Assembly (NCBI RefSeq): GCF_013300725.1
Contig: NZ_JAAIMM010000006.1
Span: 62,001-126,000 of the forward strand
Length of the DNA: 64,000 bases
Origin: Allocoprococcus comes
GTDB lineage: Bacteria > Bacillota > Clostridia > Lachnospirales > Lachnospiraceae
Direction: 5' to 3'
The first letter of the stretch is position 1. Every line of letters starts with the position of its first letter. Positions 8,641-19,013 of the stretch are shown here, in pieces. Below the pieces are notes generated by a model. The model was not told the DNA's origin. It ran no database searches and was given only the letters and a program-made list of their open reading frames with translations. The position numbers and the translations under genes are program-made.

Positions 8641-9969
8641 TTATTCCAGCTCTTTTATTCTGGCAAGTAAATATTCCCGTGTATTTTTCTCCGGTTCCTC
8701 GATCACTTCCTGTAAAAGTGTCTGGAGTGTCTGACCAATTTTCGGTCCTTTTTCAATACCTGCCGCGATCAGATCCTGACCGTTTACCTTCAGTTCTTTT
8801 AAAGAAACACATTGCTTTTTCTTCAGAATCTCCTGGTAGCACTTCTCGATACCAGCCAGGTTTTCCAGCTTCTTATCACGCTGATAATCACTCTGCGCCA
8901 ACGTATCAGCCATCCGTACCTTCATGTAATACGGGAACAGTTCCTCACTGATCCGGTTCATTGCACGGCGTACATGCTTCATCGTTGCAGGCATCCGGTC
9001 ATCATGATACAGCACCAGCTTTGACACCTTACGCAGCGTATCATTATCGAATTTCAAACGATGCATGATCGACCTTGTGAGTTCTTCACTGACGTATGCA
9101 TGCCCTTTAAAATGTGCCGTTCCGTCCGGATCGACCGTCTTTCGTGCCGGTTTCCCCGTATCGTGAAACAGCATTGTAAGACGCAGCACTTTATCTGCCG
9201 GAATGTTCATCAGCGCATGGATCGTATGCTCACCTACATTATAACAGTGATGCAAAGTTTCCTGTGTTGTTTCCATCATTGCATCGAATTCCGGGAGGAT
9301 CACCTTTGTGATTCCAAGCTCATATGCATCCCGGATCTTTTCCGGATGATCGGAAACCAGAAGCTTTACAAGCTCTGTCTGGATACGTTCTGCACTGATA
9401 TAGGAAAGATTTGGTGCAAGTTTTCTGATCGCCTGTCTGGTCTCTTCCTCGATCTCAAATCCAAGCTGTGCCGAAAAACGGATCGCCCTCAAAATCCGCA
9501 GGGCATCCTCCGAAAAACGTGCCTCAGCATTTCCCACACAGCGGATCACACCTTTTTTCAGATCCTCCATCCCATGAAACAGATCCACCAGTCCGTCCTG
9601 TTCATTGTACGCCATCGCATTGATCGTAAAATCCCTGCGCAGCAGATCCTCTGACAGGCTTCTGGTAAACTGCACTTTACTCGGATGCCGGTTGTCTTCG
9701 TATTTCCCGTCAATCCGGTATGTCGTCACTTCAAATCCTTCTCCATTTAAAAGCACCGTAATCGTTCCATGCTCGATTCCGGTGTCAAAAGTTCTGGCAA
9801 ATAATGACTTTGTCTCTTCCGGTGCTGCCGATGTTGTGATATCCCAGTCACCCGGCACACGTCCGAGAAAAGAATCCCGGACGCAGCCGCCGACTGCATA
9901 TGCCTCAAAGCCATGTTTTTGTAATGTAGTTATAATTCGATTCACCTTTTCAGGTAACTGAATTTTCAT
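8641..9969 (-). CDS. cca: CCA-adding tRNA nucleotidyltransferase with HD domain
   Basis: Class II enzyme that adds or repairs the 3' CCA of tRNAs. It shows GGCVRDSFLGRVPGDWDITTS near the N-terminus (the nucleotidyltransferase GGxVRD and DxD), RRDFTINAMAYN, then an HD phosphohydrolase domain (HHCYNVGEHTIHAL, LFHDTGKP). About 442 residues, normal. The ATG at 9969 (MKIQLPEKV) is preferred over one six bases earlier because it is 8 bases from AGGAG. Confidence 0.95.
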   Translation of the reverse strand: MKIQLPEKVNRIITTLQKHGFEAYAVGGCVRDSFLGRVPGDWDITTSAAPEETKSLFARTFDTGIEHGTITVLLNGEGFEVTTYRIDGKYEDNRHPSKVQFTRSLSEDLLRRDFTINAMAYNEQDGLVDLFHGMEDLKKGVIRCVGNAEARFSEDALRILRAIRFSAQLGFEIEEETRQAIRKLAPNLSYISAERIQTELVKLLVSDHPEKIRDAYELGITKVILPEFDAMMETTQETLHHCYNVGEHTIHALMNIPADKVLRLTMLFHDTGKPARKTVDPDGTAHFKGHAYVSEELTRSIMHRLKFDNDTLRKVSKLVLYHDDRMPATMKHVRRAMNRISEELFPYYMKVRMADTLAQSDYQRDKKLENLAGIEKCYQEILKKKQCVSLKELKVNGQDLIAAGIEKGPKIGQTLQTLLQEVIEEPEKNTREYLLARIKELE

Positions 9970-9981
9970 ATACATTCGCTC

Positions 9982-11427
9982 CTAGTATGCTTTTCCAAAA
10001 TAAACAACGTGTTTAGCCTGTTTGCCACAGAAAATACAGGTATCTCCATCTTTTACCTGATCCTCTTTGCAGATACAGCGAGTGGTTGCTCCACCTGTTG
10101 CTGCCTTGATCTCATCTTCACATTCTGCGCTTCCACACCATTTTGCTTTGATGAATCCACGTTTGGTGTTGAATTTTTCATTCATTTCATCCATGGTTTC
10201 AGCAAAATCAATGTGGCTGTCAAGGAATGCTTTTGCGCGGTCATACATATCCTTCTGGATTGTTTCAAGGATCTCGCCAAGTTTTGTCTCGATCTCATCT
10301 AAAGAAACAACGATCTTTTCTCTTGTATCACGACGCACAACAACAACCTGGTTCTGTTCGATATCTTTTGGTCCGATCTCGATACGTGTCGGGATACCAA
10401 GCATTTCCTGTTCGCTGAATTTCCATCCCGGGCTCTTCTCAGAATCATCAATCTTCACGCTGTAGCCAGCTTTTTTCAGCTTATCGGTCAGTTCATTTGC
10501 TTTTTCAAGAACGCCTTCCTTATGCTGTGCGATCGGAATGACTCTTGTCTGAACCGGTGCGATTCTCGGTGGAAGAACAAGTCCGCTGTCATCACCGTGA
10601 ACCATGATCAGAGCTCCGATGATACGTGTAGAAAGTCCCCATGAAGTCTCATATACACTGTGAAGTTCATTGTTCTTATCCAGATATTTGATATCAAATG
10701 CATCCGGGAACGCATTTCCAAAGAAATGGCTGGTTGCAGACTGAAGTGCTTTTCCGTCATGCATCAGCGCTTCTACGGTGTAAGTATCCTGTGCACCGGC
10801 GAACTTCTCACTCTCTGTCTTCGGTCCTGATACGAACGGGATTGCAAGGGAATCACGAATCAGTTCCTGATAGACACGAAGCATGGTCAGTGTTCTCTGT
10901 TCTGCTTCTTCATAAGTTGCATGGATGGTGTGTCCTTCCTGCCATAAGAATTCTCTGGAACGGAGGAATGGTCTGGTTGTCTTCTCCCAGCGAAGTACAG
11001 AGCACCACTGATTCCATACCTTCGGAAGGTCACGGTAAGACTGTACGGTTCTTGCCCACAGGTCGCAGAACAGTGTCTCAGATGTCGGACGGATGCACAT
11101 TGGTTCCTGAAGAGTTTCAAGACCACCCTTTGTTACCCATGCTACTTCCGGTGCGAATCCTTCAATATGATCGCTTTCCTTCTGAAGAAGGTTCTCCGGA
11201 ATCAGCATTGGCAGGTATACATTTTCAACACCTGTCTCTTTAAATCTCTTATCGAGGTCTGCCTGGATCTTCTCCCAGATTGCATATCCGTTCGGAAGAT
11301 AGTTCAGACATCCTTTTACACTTGAATAATCACAAAGCTTTGCTTCTCTTACAACGTCGGTATACCACTGTGCGAAATCTTCATCACGAGAGGTAATCGC
11401 CTGTACAAATTTCTTTTCCTTAGCCAT
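9982..11427 (-). CDS. proS: Prolyl-tRNA synthetase, short eukaryote/archaeal-like type
   Basis: Charges tRNA(Pro). The start at 11427 ([18 protein letters not shown]) gives 481 residues. The class II motifs are visible ([36 protein letters not shown]) and the C-terminus holds a four-Cys zinc site (CGSAEC ... CICKED ... CIFCGK) ending in Tyr, all marks of the short type-3 enzyme. This form lacks the INS editing domain of long bacterial ProRS; a stand-alone ProX-like editing gene is present at 44108-44581. A T-box leader precedes it. Confidence 0.96.
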   Translation of the reverse strand: MAKEKKFVQAITSRDEDFAQWYTDVVREAKLCDYSSVKGCLNYLPNGYAIWEKIQADLDKRFKETGVENVYLPMLIPENLLQKESDHIEGFAPEVAWVTKGGLETLQEPMCIRPTSETLFCDLWARTVQSYRDLPKVWNQWCSVLRWEKTTRPFLRSREFLWQEGHTIHATYEEAEQRTLTMLRVYQELIRDSLAIPFVSGPKTESEKFAGAQDTYTVEALMHDGKALQSATSHFFGNAFPDAFDIKYLDKNNELHSVYETSWGLSTRIIGALIMVHGDDSGLVLPPRIAPVQTRVIPIAQHKEGVLEKANELTDKLKKAGYSVKIDDSEKSPGWKFSEQEMLGIPTRIEIGPKDIEQNQVVVVRRDTREKIVVSLDEIETKLGEILETIQKDMYDRAKAFLDSHIDFAETMDEMNEKFNTKRGFIKAKWCGSAECEDEIKAATGGATTRCICKEDQVKDGDTCIFCGKQAKHVVYFGKAY

Positions 11428-11489
11428 TGATAAGTTCTCCTTCTCTTCATTTTTGATTTTATAAATAAGGTTATCATAACAGGGGAACA

Positions 11490-11750
11490 CAAAAACCGCC
11501 GAATCTTTGCGCCCCTGACAAGGGACCGAAAATTCGGCGGTACCACCCTAATTAATCGTATTACGATTCACTTCATTACCCGTTAACGCCAGGCATACGC
11601 CACACTTTTCATGCGGAACTCCAAGGTCGGTTCTATAATTTCCATGCAGCTTCCTCCCACCAGCCGGAAGCCTCTCTGTGCCACTTTCATCATATACTAG
11701 TCCTCTTCATCGTCAAATCTCTTCGATTTACTATAGAGTTTAATTGAGAT
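11490..11750 (-). promoter_or_regulatory. T-box leader of proS, proline specific
   Basis: Read on the minus strand the leader has stem I with distal loop region, a specifier CCG (complement 11628-11630) in the context AGAACCGACC, the conserved T-box AGGGTGGTACCGCCG (about 11536-11549) and a terminator helix (11491-11541) in which CCGCCGAAT pairs with ATTCGGCGG followed by TTTTT. CCG is a proline codon and fits the gene it controls: uncharged tRNA(Pro) should favour the antiterminator and read-through. Confidence 0.95.
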
Positions 11751-11837
11751 TTTCGGATTTGTCAACCCAATTGACAAGCCCTTTCCGTTATGTTTTAATC
11801 AAAGAAACAAAATTTTCGCATATGGGGAGGAATTATT

Positions 11838-12530
11838 TTGCAAACACCTGAAATTCTATATGAAGACGACCAGATTCTGGTCTGCCACAAACCTGCCGGT
11901 GTTCCCGTGCAGACAAAAAAGATCGGTACACAGGACATGGAGAGCATTCTGAAAAATTATCTGTTCATCCATTCTTCACATCATGCCGAACATAAGCCAC
12001 CTTATCTTGCCGTGATCCACAGACTGGATCAACCGGTTTCCGGCATCCTGGTTTTTGCCCGCACACCTGCGGCTGCGAAAAATCTGAACCAGCAGTTACA
12101 GAACGATCGATTTGAAAAATACTACCAGGCTGTAGTATGTGGATCCCTTCCGGACTCCGGCACTCTGACTGATTATCTGGTAAAGGACGGCCGCACCAAC
12201 ACCTCCCGCATCTGCAGTAAAAATACACCCGGTGCCAAAAAAGCTGTCCTTTCGTATGAAATACTGGAAACTTCCGAAGTAACTGGCTTATCCGTTGTTC
12301 AGATCCATCTCGGAACCGGACGCCATCACCAGATCCGTGTCCAGATGGCAGGTGCAGGCGCACCACTCTGGGGTGACAACAAATATAACCCGGAATTTGT
12401 AAATAAAAGAGGATATTTCCCGATTGCACTGCGGGCTTTCCGGCTTTCTTTCTGCCATCCGACCACCGGAAAACGCATGGAATTTGAAGTCCCATGTAAC
12501 TGGGAACAGTTGGAAACAAAAGCAGATTAG
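11838..12530 (+). CDS. RluA-family pseudouridine synthase
   Basis: Isomerises uridines in rRNA or tRNA. The TTG start at 11838 has GGGGAGG seven bases upstream. The 230 residues carry the family's catalytic motif HRLDQPVSGILVFART (Asp in HRLD at about residue 60) and later the GRHHQIRVQ motif. There is no S4 domain, so it is a short RluA member; target position is not predictable. Confidence 0.9.
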   Translation: MQTPEILYEDDQILVCHKPAGVPVQTKKIGTQDMESILKNYLFIHSSHHAEHKPPYLAVIHRLDQPVSGILVFARTPAAAKNLNQQLQNDRFEKYYQAVVCGSLPDSGTLTDYLVKDGRTNTSRICSKNTPGAKKAVLSYEILETSEVTGLSVVQIHLGTGRHHQIRVQMAGAGAPLWGDNKYNPEFVNKRGYFPIALRAFRLSFCHPTTGKRMEFEVPCNWEQLETKAD

Positions 12531-12548
12531 AATGGAGAATACAAAAAA

Positions 12549-12884
12549 ATGAACTTATTAGAAGAATTCAAAAAAAATCCCGGATTCGTCTACCGAATCG
12601 GGACTGATTACTATTATATAGGAAAATGGATCTGCAAGCCATGCACAGACGAAGCCGTTACAGACTGCCATGCCATGTATGAAATGTGCATCCAGGCAAA
12701 AGAACAGGCAAACACAGCCCTTTATTTTCAGAAGCTGCGTGCCTACAGTGAATTTGCCCTGGACATTCCATACAATCCGGCGAAAATCCTTCAGGACCAG
12801 ACCGCTCTTGTCGAAGCACTTTCCGATGCTGATATCCAGTCTCTTACCGACCAGCTTCGACATTTTCACGATCAAGCAGCTTAA
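12549..12884 (+). CDS. Small uncharacterised protein downstream of the pseudouridine synthase
   Basis: Encodes 111 residues with GGAG upstream of the ATG and a gap of 18 bases from the previous gene, so the two are probably co-transcribed. The start MNLLEEFKKNPGFVYRIG and an aromatic YYYIGKW stretch are seen, with a pair of cysteines at CKPC; no family is recognised. Its 3' end overlaps the convergent HAD gene by 41 bases. A frame on the other strand over the same bases is a shadow. Confidence 0.6.
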   Translation: MNLLEEFKKNPGFVYRIGTDYYYIGKWICKPCTDEAVTDCHAMYEMCIQAKEQANTALYFQKLRAYSEFALDIPYNPAKILQDQTALVEALSDADIQSLTDQLRHFHDQAA

Positions 12885-13515
12885 TCACATCCAGAAGTGT
12901 AGGATACACATACCGGCATAATCCTCTCTCTTCTTCATCCGGCTGTGCAAGATCCGGGATCATCACCGGGATCATGCCCGCAGCCGAAGCCGAGCGGATT
13001 CCTGCCGGTGCATCTTCAAGCGCAATACTATGTATCGGCTCGGCTCCGATCGCCTCGCACGCTTTGAGGTAAATTTCCGGATCCGGCTTTGCATGTTTCA
13101 CCGAATCACCAAAAACCCCGCCATCAAAATATTTCCACAACCCCACTTTCTCAAGAGATGCCTTTGCATGGATCTCTCTGGATGACGTCGCAAGTCCGAC
13201 CTTGTATCCGTGTTCCTTCGCATAGATAAGCAGCTCTCCTGCCCCTTCTTTTACGCCTATCCCTTCTTCGTCACAGATACCGTAATACTTCTCCCGCGTC
13301 AGTTCATTGAACTTGTCCATCGGAAAATCTTCGCCATATACACTTTTAAAATACTGCTCTCTGCGGACCACATTAAATCCAAGCGTATGATAAATATGCT
13401 CCCCGATCCGTCCGTATCCGAGCTTCTCTCCTGCATAATTCCAGGATCTCTGCACAACACGTTCCGAATCAAGGAGCAGTCCGTCCATATCAAATACCAG
13501 TGCTTCTACCTTCAT
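12844..13515 (-). CDS. HAD-superfamily hydrolase, beta-phosphoglucomutase-like
   Basis: Subfamily IA HAD phosphatase or phosphomutase. Motif I FDMDGLLLDSE at residues 8-18 gives the nucleophile Asp and acid Asp; motif II ATSSRE, a Lys before AKPDPEIY, and motif IV ALEDAPAGIRSA are complete. 223 residues, normal. It starts at the stop of the small 13515-13676 gene (TGATG overlap), so the two are coupled. The substrate cannot be told; sugar phosphates are usual. Confidence 0.85.
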   Translation of the reverse strand: MKVEALVFDMDGLLLDSERVVQRSWNYAGEKLGYGRIGEHIYHTLGFNVVRREQYFKSVYGEDFPMDKFNELTREKYYGICDEEGIGVKEGAGELLIYAKEHGYKVGLATSSREIHAKASLEKVGLWKYFDGGVFGDSVKHAKPDPEIYLKACEAIGAEPIHSIALEDAPAGIRSASAAGMIPVMIPDLAQPDEEERGLCRYVYPTLLDVIKLLDRENVEAGR

Positions 13516-13676
13516 CAGAATTCAATTCCCTTTCCGAGGGCATCTTTTAAATACGTGGTCACGTCTTCCAGTTTTTCCAGAATCTCATCACGTTCTTCCC
13601 ACTCTTCACCGGTCATATCTTTGCTGACCAGTGCCTGCTTGACATCTTTTAATTTTTTGATCAAATCTTCTGTCAT
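13515..13676 (-). CDS. Small acidic uncharacterised protein
   Basis: Encodes 53 residues from the ATG at 13676, which has AAGGGGG upstream. The protein is highly charged and helical (EDLIKKLKDVKQAL, EEWEERDEILEKLEDVTTYLKDAL) with no membrane segment. It directly precedes and overlaps the HAD hydrolase start by one base. No family is recognised. Confidence 0.6.
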   Translation of the reverse strand: MTEDLIKKLKDVKQALVSKDMTGEEWEERDEILEKLEDVTTYLKDALGKGIEF

Positions 13677-13900
13677 AATAAATCCCCCTTTTCTTATCAA
13701 TTACTGTTTTTCTATAAATTTATTTTACCGATATTGTCAGCAAATTACAACAGTTCATCCGAAAATGTAAACAAATCTTAACATTCACCGCTATAAAAAA
13801 CTCTTAGCTAACTTCCATTTTTCTACTTCCATTATATAACAAATGTGCTATAATAATTCAGTATGTAAAAAAGTGTTATATTCATAAGGGGATTAAGAAA

Positions 13901-14461
13901 TTGGATGACAACAAATTAGAAGCAAAACTGCTGAAGATTAAAGCGCTTGCCGAACGGGGAGAAGGTGGCGAGAAAGAGGCCGCCATCAAAATGTATCATA
14001 AGCTTCTGAAGAAGTATGATATTGATGAAAAAGCATTACAAAAAGACAAGCTCAGCAAGCACTGGTTTACATATGAGACAGATATCGAGGAAAATCTTCT
14101 GGTCCAGATTTTTTACATGGTGACCGGAGATCCCGAATATTTCCGCCGGACAAGCCGTACACGCGGAACCCAGTGCGGATGCATATGTACCGATTTTGAG
14201 AAAACTGAAATTCGTTTTTATTTTGAATTTTACAAAGATGCACTCAATCAGGAACTGGAAGCCTTTTTGATGGCTTTCAAATTAAAAAATCATCTGTTTC
14301 CGGATGAAAGTGCAAGATGCTTTGTTCCTGAGGAAGAGGAAGAGATATCAGAAATGCTGTTAAAAGCGCAGAAATTTGCAGAAGATATTGATAAGTCCAA
14401 CCCGGTCCGCCGGATCGCATCTGCCGATCTTTCTGCTGATCCGGATGCACTGGAATCATAG
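13901..14461 (+). CDS. DUF2786 domain protein
   Basis: Encodes 186 residues from a TTG start at 13901 with AAGGGG upstream. The N-terminal 40 residues (KLLKIKALAERGEGGEKEAA, MYHKLLKKYDID) match the DUF2786 pattern of short helical repeats; the rest has an acidic EEEEEISE segment. The role of DUF2786 is unknown. The gene stands alone, followed by a strong hairpin shared with the convergent nfo unit. Confidence 0.7.
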   Translation: MDDNKLEAKLLKIKALAERGEGGEKEAAIKMYHKLLKKYDIDEKALQKDKLSKHWFTYETDIEENLLVQIFYMVTGDPEYFRRTSRTRGTQCGCICTDFEKTEIRFYFEFYKDALNQELEAFLMAFKLKNHLFPDESARCFVPEEEEEISEMLLKAQKFAEDIDKSNPVRRIASADLSADPDALES

Positions 14462-14520
14462 GTATATACGCCGTTCTTTTGCGATACGCATTACAGCCAA
14501 AAAGAAGATATTCTTAAAAC

Positions 14521-14560
14521 AGGAGGGTATGACTCATATTGAATCATACCCTCCTGTTTT
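14521..14560. terminator. Bidirectional terminator between DUF2786 gene and nfo
   Basis: AGGAGGGTATGA pairs with TCATACCCTCCT at 14521-14555, followed by TGTTTTG on the plus strand. It can serve both convergent units, though nfo ends about 100 bases away. Confidence 0.75.
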
Positions 14561-14661
14561 GATTTCTCGAGCTGTATCTGTGATAAAACTTATCCTCTGT
14601 ACAATCAATCTATAGCCTGCAGATACCGCCCTTAATAACTCTTTTCCATCTGTCTGACCGC

Positions 14662-15486
14662 TTATGCAAGATCCCGAAGCCTTGCGATTTCTTCTTTATG
14701 TCCCGCATCATCCAGTGGCGTTTCCAGATAAAACGGCAGATCTTTTAACTTCGGGTGACGCATGACATTTAAAAGTGCCTCCATCCCGATCTCTCCGCCG
14801 CCGATCACCGCATGCCGGTCTTTTCTTGAACCAAATGGCATCATACTGTCATTTAAATGAATCGCTCTCAAAAGCTCAAGTCCAAGTACTTTGTCAAACT
14901 CTTCCAGCACCCCGTCCAGATCATTTACAATATCATATCCTGCTGCAAACACATGACAGGTATCCAGACAGATTCCGATCCGCTCCGGATGGGATACCCC
15001 ATCGCGGATTGCTTTCAGCTCTTCAAATCTCCAGCCAATCTCTGTCCCTTTTCCGCTCATTGTCTCAAGCAGAACCGTAATATTCTCTTTCCCGGTAATC
15101 GCCTGGTCAAGCCCCGCAATGATATTCTGAATCCCTGCTTCTGCGCCAATTCCGGTATGGCTTCCCGGATGAAACACCAGATTCTCGATCCCCAGTCTGT
15201 CCATCCGCGCCACATCCTCCCGAATCACCGTACAGGCAAATTCATACACCTCCGGCTTCGCACTCGCCAGATTCATCGTATAAGGTGCATGCGCCAGAAT
15301 CGCTCCAAAACCGGCCTCTCTTCTGATCCTCTGAAACTCCTCCGCTTCCTTCACTGTCGGATCCTTATAATTCGATCCCCGCGGATTCCTGCTGAAAATC
15401 TGCATCGTATCCGCATGCATCTTCACCACGTTCTCTGCAGTCTTCACAATCCCTTTCGCAATCGACATATGTGTTCCTATTACCAT
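14662..15486 (-). CDS. nfo: Deoxyribonuclease IV (AP endonuclease)
   Basis: Zinc-dependent AP endonuclease of base excision repair. Start chosen at ATG 15486 ([13 protein letters not shown]) because Nfo proteins begin with this strand and an upstream in-frame extension would overlap the previous gene. The 274 residues hold the metal-ligand motifs [40 protein letters not shown] and HLNDS, all present. It follows the aminopeptidase by 5 bases and is probably co-transcribed. Confidence 0.93.
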   Translation of the reverse strand: MVIGTHMSIAKGIVKTAENVVKMHADTMQIFSRNPRGSNYKDPTVKEAEEFQRIRREAGFGAILAHAPYTMNLASAKPEVYEFACTVIREDVARMDRLGIENLVFHPGSHTGIGAEAGIQNIIAGLDQAITGKENITVLLETMSGKGTEIGWRFEELKAIRDGVSHPERIGICLDTCHVFAAGYDIVNDLDGVLEEFDKVLGLELLRAIHLNDSMMPFGSRKDRHAVIGGGEIGMEALLNVMRHPKLKDLPFYLETPLDDAGHKEEIARLRDLA

Positions 15487-15491
15487 ATTTA

Positions 15492-17282
15492 TTAGATCGC
15501 TCTCGTATACTTCTTCAGCCATTCTTTCTCTTCATCATTCAGATAAGGAGATACCTTGTCATATACAGTTGCATGATAAGTATTCAGACGTTCCTTATCT
15601 TCTGCATTCATGATATCCGGATTGATCGCATCCAGGTCAAACGGCACATAAGTAATCGGTTCAAAATACAGGAATTCTCCATACTCATTCTTCTCGCCTT
15701 CACAAACAAGCAGTTCATTTTCCAGACGCACACCGTGAGATCCTTCGATGTAGATTCCCGGTTCATCTGTAATGACCATACCTGGCTGAAATGCATCAGA
15801 CTCACCTGCTCTGTAAGTATAACGGAAGCCTGCCGGTCCCTCGTGGATGTTCAGAAGATATCCAACCCCATGTCCTGTTCCGTGATTGAAGTCCAGTCCT
15901 CTGTCCCAGAACGGCTTTCTTGCCAGATAATCAAAGTTCATTCCGCAGCAACCCTTCTTGAAGATCGGACTTGCAAGGTTCAGGTTACTGATCGCAACCA
16001 GTGTAAAATGATCTTTCATGATCTGTGAAACTTCTCCAAATGCATACGTTCTGGTGATATCAGTAGATCCTTCGTAGAATCCTGCTCCTGTATCCGTCAT
16101 CAGGAAAGTTCCCTCATGAAGCTCTACATTGGTCTCCGGTGAAGAAGAATAATGTACGATCGCACTGTGCTCTCCGAACGCGGAGATCGGTCCGAAGCTT
16201 GGACGGATAAATCCACCCATCTCGGCACGGAACTCGTCCAGTTTGTCAGAAGCACTCATCTCTGTGATCGTCTCTTTGCCAACATTTTCTTTCAGCCATT
16301 TCATAAATCTGACATGAGCTACGCTGTCCTTGATCTCAGCGATACGGATATTTTCAACCTCTGTCGGATTCTTTACACATTTGAATAAGATCGCCGGATT
16401 TCTCTCTTCCACTTTCTTCACATTCTCCGGAATGTTCTTGTAAAGTGCAAAGTTCAGTCTTCCCGGATCTACCATCAGGACTTCTTCTGCTGCAACCTTC
16501 TTGATGTCCTCATAAATATCATTGTATGGGTGCAGAATAACCCCGTCTGCTGCAAGATGTGCTTTGATCTCATCGCTTAATTTTTTCTCATTTACAAAAA
16601 GATCCACCTTGTCCATTCTGATCACTGCATAGGTCAGAACCAACGGAAAATATTCCACGTCATTCCCACGAATGTTCAGTGTCCAGCAGATGTCATCCAG
16701 TGTGGTAAGAACGTGTGCTGTCGCACCTGCTTCTTTCATTGCTGCACGTGTTCGTGCAAGCTTGCTCTCCACAGTCTCTCCTGTGTATTTCTGTTCCAGT
16801 TCAAATACCGGCTCTTCTGAAAGAATCGGACGGTCTTCCCATACTTCATCGATCAGATCATATGCATAAACGACCTTTCCGTTCTTCTCAGATGCGATCT
16901 TCTCGTATTCTTCTCCTTCTGTTACAGAAACAACACGTCCATCAAATCCAACATTTTCGCCTTCTGCCAGAGCTGTTTCCAAATATTCCCCAATCTTCGG
17001 AACGCCCGGCTGTCCCATCTTCATCAGTTCTACTGTTGTTCCCTCCAGCTGCTTTGCCGCCTGGATAAAGTATCTTCCGTCTGTCCACAGACGTGCTTCT
17101 GTCTTTGAAACCACTGCTGTTCCTGCAGATCCCGTAAATCCGGTAATATACTCTCTTGCTTTAAAATGCTCCCCCACATATTCGCTCTGATGAAAATCTG
17201 CAGTTGGAATAATATAAATATCTATTCCCTTTTCCTGCATTTTTTCACGCAATTTTTCAAGTCTTTCCGGTATTGTAGACAT
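15492..17282 (-). CDS. pepP: Xaa-Pro aminopeptidase (M24 family, long form)
   Basis: Cytosolic M24B metallopeptidase that removes N-terminal residues before proline. It has 596 residues in three domains like eukaryotic XPNPEP1: two creatinase-like N-terminal domains and a C-terminal pita-bread domain. Metal ligands are seen in [20 protein letters not shown] (two Asp), [14 protein letters not shown] (His), TDEPGIY (Glu) and VRLENELLV (Glu). A strong RBS AAAGGAGG precedes the ATG at 17282. Confidence 0.93.
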   Translation of the reverse strand: MSTIPERLEKLREKMQEKGIDIYIIPTADFHQSEYVGEHFKAREYITGFTGSAGTAVVSKTEARLWTDGRYFIQAAKQLEGTTVELMKMGQPGVPKIGEYLETALAEGENVGFDGRVVSVTEGEEYEKIASEKNGKVVYAYDLIDEVWEDRPILSEEPVFELEQKYTGETVESKLARTRAAMKEAGATAHVLTTLDDICWTLNIRGNDVEYFPLVLTYAVIRMDKVDLFVNEKKLSDEIKAHLAADGVILHPYNDIYEDIKKVAAEEVLMVDPGRLNFALYKNIPENVKKVEERNPAILFKCVKNPTEVENIRIAEIKDSVAHVRFMKWLKENVGKETITEMSASDKLDEFRAEMGGFIRPSFGPISAFGEHSAIVHYSSSPETNVELHEGTFLMTDTGAGFYEGSTDITRTYAFGEVSQIMKDHFTLVAISNLNLASPIFKKGCCGMNFDYLARKPFWDRGLDFNHGTGHGVGYLLNIHEGPAGFRYTYRAGESDAFQPGMVITDEPGIYIEGSHGVRLENELLVCEGEKNEYGEFLYFEPITYVPFDLDAINPDIMNAEDKERLNTYHATVYDKVSPYLNDEEKEWLKKYTRAI

Positions 17283-17355
17283 TTTAAAAAACCTCCTTTA
17301 TTGTTTTCATTCTCTGACCATTATAACCCGTAAACTTTTGAAAAGCAACCTAAGA

Positions 17356-17403
17356 AAAGGAGCTGACTTCGGCAAAACCAACATGCCTGTTCCAGCTCCT
17401 TTT
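17356..17403 (-). terminator. Terminator after the DUF3783 gene
   Basis: AAAGGAGCTG at 17356-17365 is complementary to CAGCTCCTTT at 17393-17403; on the minus strand the helix is followed by TTCTT. It ends the YitT-DUF3783 unit. Confidence 0.65.
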
Positions 17404-17520
17404 TACTGCCTGCATTTTCTGTCACAGACAGCTTTCATCACCTTTCGCAAACTTTCACGGACACTAGCTTACTAGAAAAATTTGTTCTGTCTATGGGAAA
17501 ATGGTGTTTTTTCTGTGAAA

Positions 17521-17898
17521 TTAAAGCTGATGCATCGCCGCATGCTCCTTTTCCAGCTCTTTAAAAAGTTCCGGCACAGTCCACTGACTGTTTGTATCTG
17601 TCAGAACCGCTTTATAATCAATGCCTTTCATACCTTTCTTTCGCATCATAAATAAAATCTGATCCAGATGGCTGCCTGTCACTCCGGCAAATACCATCAT
17701 CTCATCTGCCAGCTCTTCACCCTCATAAATCCCGTCTGTCTCTGACGCTTCTTTCATTCCGGCAAGTACACCAACCGGCTGAAAATACTCTTCTTTTTTT
17801 ATCAACCGCACCCGGATCCTGAGTGACATACAGATCATCTGCAGCTCCTGTGCACGCTTCTTATCTTTTATATTAAATAATAATACTGTTTCTCTCAT
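17521..17898 (-). CDS. DUF3783 domain protein
   Basis: Encodes 125 residues. The first half (TVLLFNIKDKKRAQELQMIC) looks like a small alpha/beta fold, and the segment MVFAGVTGSHLDQILFMMRK with KAVLTDTNSQWTVPELFKEL matches the DUF3783 pattern of Clostridia. Function unknown. It lies 12 bases after the YitT gene, likely in one transcript. Confidence 0.72.
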   Translation of the reverse strand: MRETVLLFNIKDKKRAQELQMICMSLRIRVRLIKKEEYFQPVGVLAGMKEASETDGIYEGEELADEMMVFAGVTGSHLDQILFMMRKKGMKGIDYKAVLTDTNSQWTVPELFKELEKEHAAMHQL

Positions 17899-17910
17899 GA
17901 ATTTCCTCGA

Positions 17911-18795
17911 TTACTCCGCTTTTCTCAAACGGTTCTTTTTATGTTTATTCCACTCCCCGATTACCTCACTGACAGTTGATACCGTAACGAATGCACTCTG
18001 ATCTGTCTCATGGATAAATGCAAGAAGCTTTGCATATTCACTCTTTTCCAGAATTGTAACCACTTCTGTCTGTTCCTGATTATCCAGTCCTCCGGCTGCC
18101 GGATATAGAGTCGCCCCTCTGTGCAGCTCATGTACAACAAACTGCTGGATCTCCGGATATTTCTTTGACAGGATACACACCCTCTTACGGATACTGAAAC
18201 CGTCAACAAAATTATCCAGAACAATCCCATAAAGATAGGTTCCCAGAAGGCTCACTACCAGTGTCTTTCTGTCGTAGACAAGGATAGACGTCGCAGCGGT
18301 CACAAATCCTGCGATCGTAAGACTCTTTCCGATTTCAAAATGCAAATATTTATTTAAAACCTTTGCAACAACATCAAGCCCACCAGAAGATGCATTGACA
18401 TTAAACAAAATCGCCTGTCCGATGCTGATCACCAGAATATGGCACAGCATATTGATAAACATATCATCCGTGAGTGGCGGAACATCTGGTGTCACTGTTT
18501 CAAAAATACGCAGATAAACCGGGAGCATTAAAGAGGTAATGACCGTCTTACCCCCGAATTCTTTTCCGACAAACACAATTCCTATGATCAGAAGTGCTAC
18601 ATTTAAAATCATAGTCATCGTCGAAGCCTTCAGCGGAATAAAGTTTGCCAGAACCATGACAAGTCCCGAAATACTTCCCACAACAAAGGAATTCGGCATC
18701 ATCAGATAATACACTGATGCCGATACAATAAACATTCCTACCGTGATCGTTGCATACTCTTTCAATATGTTTTTTGCTTTGTTCTTCTCTTTCAA
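17911..18795 (-). CDS. YitT family membrane protein (DUF161/DUF2179)
   Basis: Integral membrane protein with five or six TM helices followed by a soluble DUF2179 domain (VVHELHRGATLYPAAGG, EQTEVVTILEKSE). The start is taken as TTG 18795 (LKEKNKAKNILKEYAT), preceded by AGAGGAAAG; a longer open frame upstream has no ribosome site. About 294 residues, normal. YitT proteins are of unknown, possibly transport, function. Co-transcribed with the DUF3783 gene. Confidence 0.88.
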   Translation of the reverse strand: MKEKNKAKNILKEYATITVGMFIVSASVYYLMMPNSFVVGSISGLVMVLANFIPLKASTMTMILNVALLIIGIVFVGKEFGGKTVITSLMLPVYLRIFETVTPDVPPLTDDMFINMLCHILVISIGQAILFNVNASSGGLDVVAKVLNKYLHFEIGKSLTIAGFVTAATSILVYDRKTLVVSLLGTYLYGIVLDNFVDGFSIRKRVCILSKKYPEIQQFVVHELHRGATLYPAAGGLDNQEQTEVVTILEKSEYAKLLAFIHETDQSAFVTVSTVSEVIGEWNKHKKNRLRKAE

Positions 18796-19013
18796 TTTTC
18801 TTTCCTCTCTTTCATACCGGTGCCTCTTATTTCCCCAAATATGCGGCACACTATATTTCCCAACATTGCACGTTCATCATAACATACTTCTCCACAAACT
18901 TCTACGCTATGTTTCTCATTAAAAACATGAAATCTTCTTTCCATTTATAGTAGTTTCAATTATAATAAAGGAAGAGTGAATTTTTTAACAATTTAGAGAA
19001 GAGAGGGTTAATT

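Noticed and set aside
10698-11243. Plus-strand open frame opposite proS
   Set aside because: Shadow of the highly conserved synthetase; composition is that of a reverse-complement frame.
12558-12875. Minus-strand open frame opposite the small 111-residue gene
   Set aside because: No ribosome site, and the plus-strand frame has GGAG and follows the upstream gene closely.
18796-18849. ATG at 18849 as the YitT start
   Set aside because: No ribosome site; the TTG at 18795 has AGAGGAAAG at proper distance and gives the usual N-terminus.
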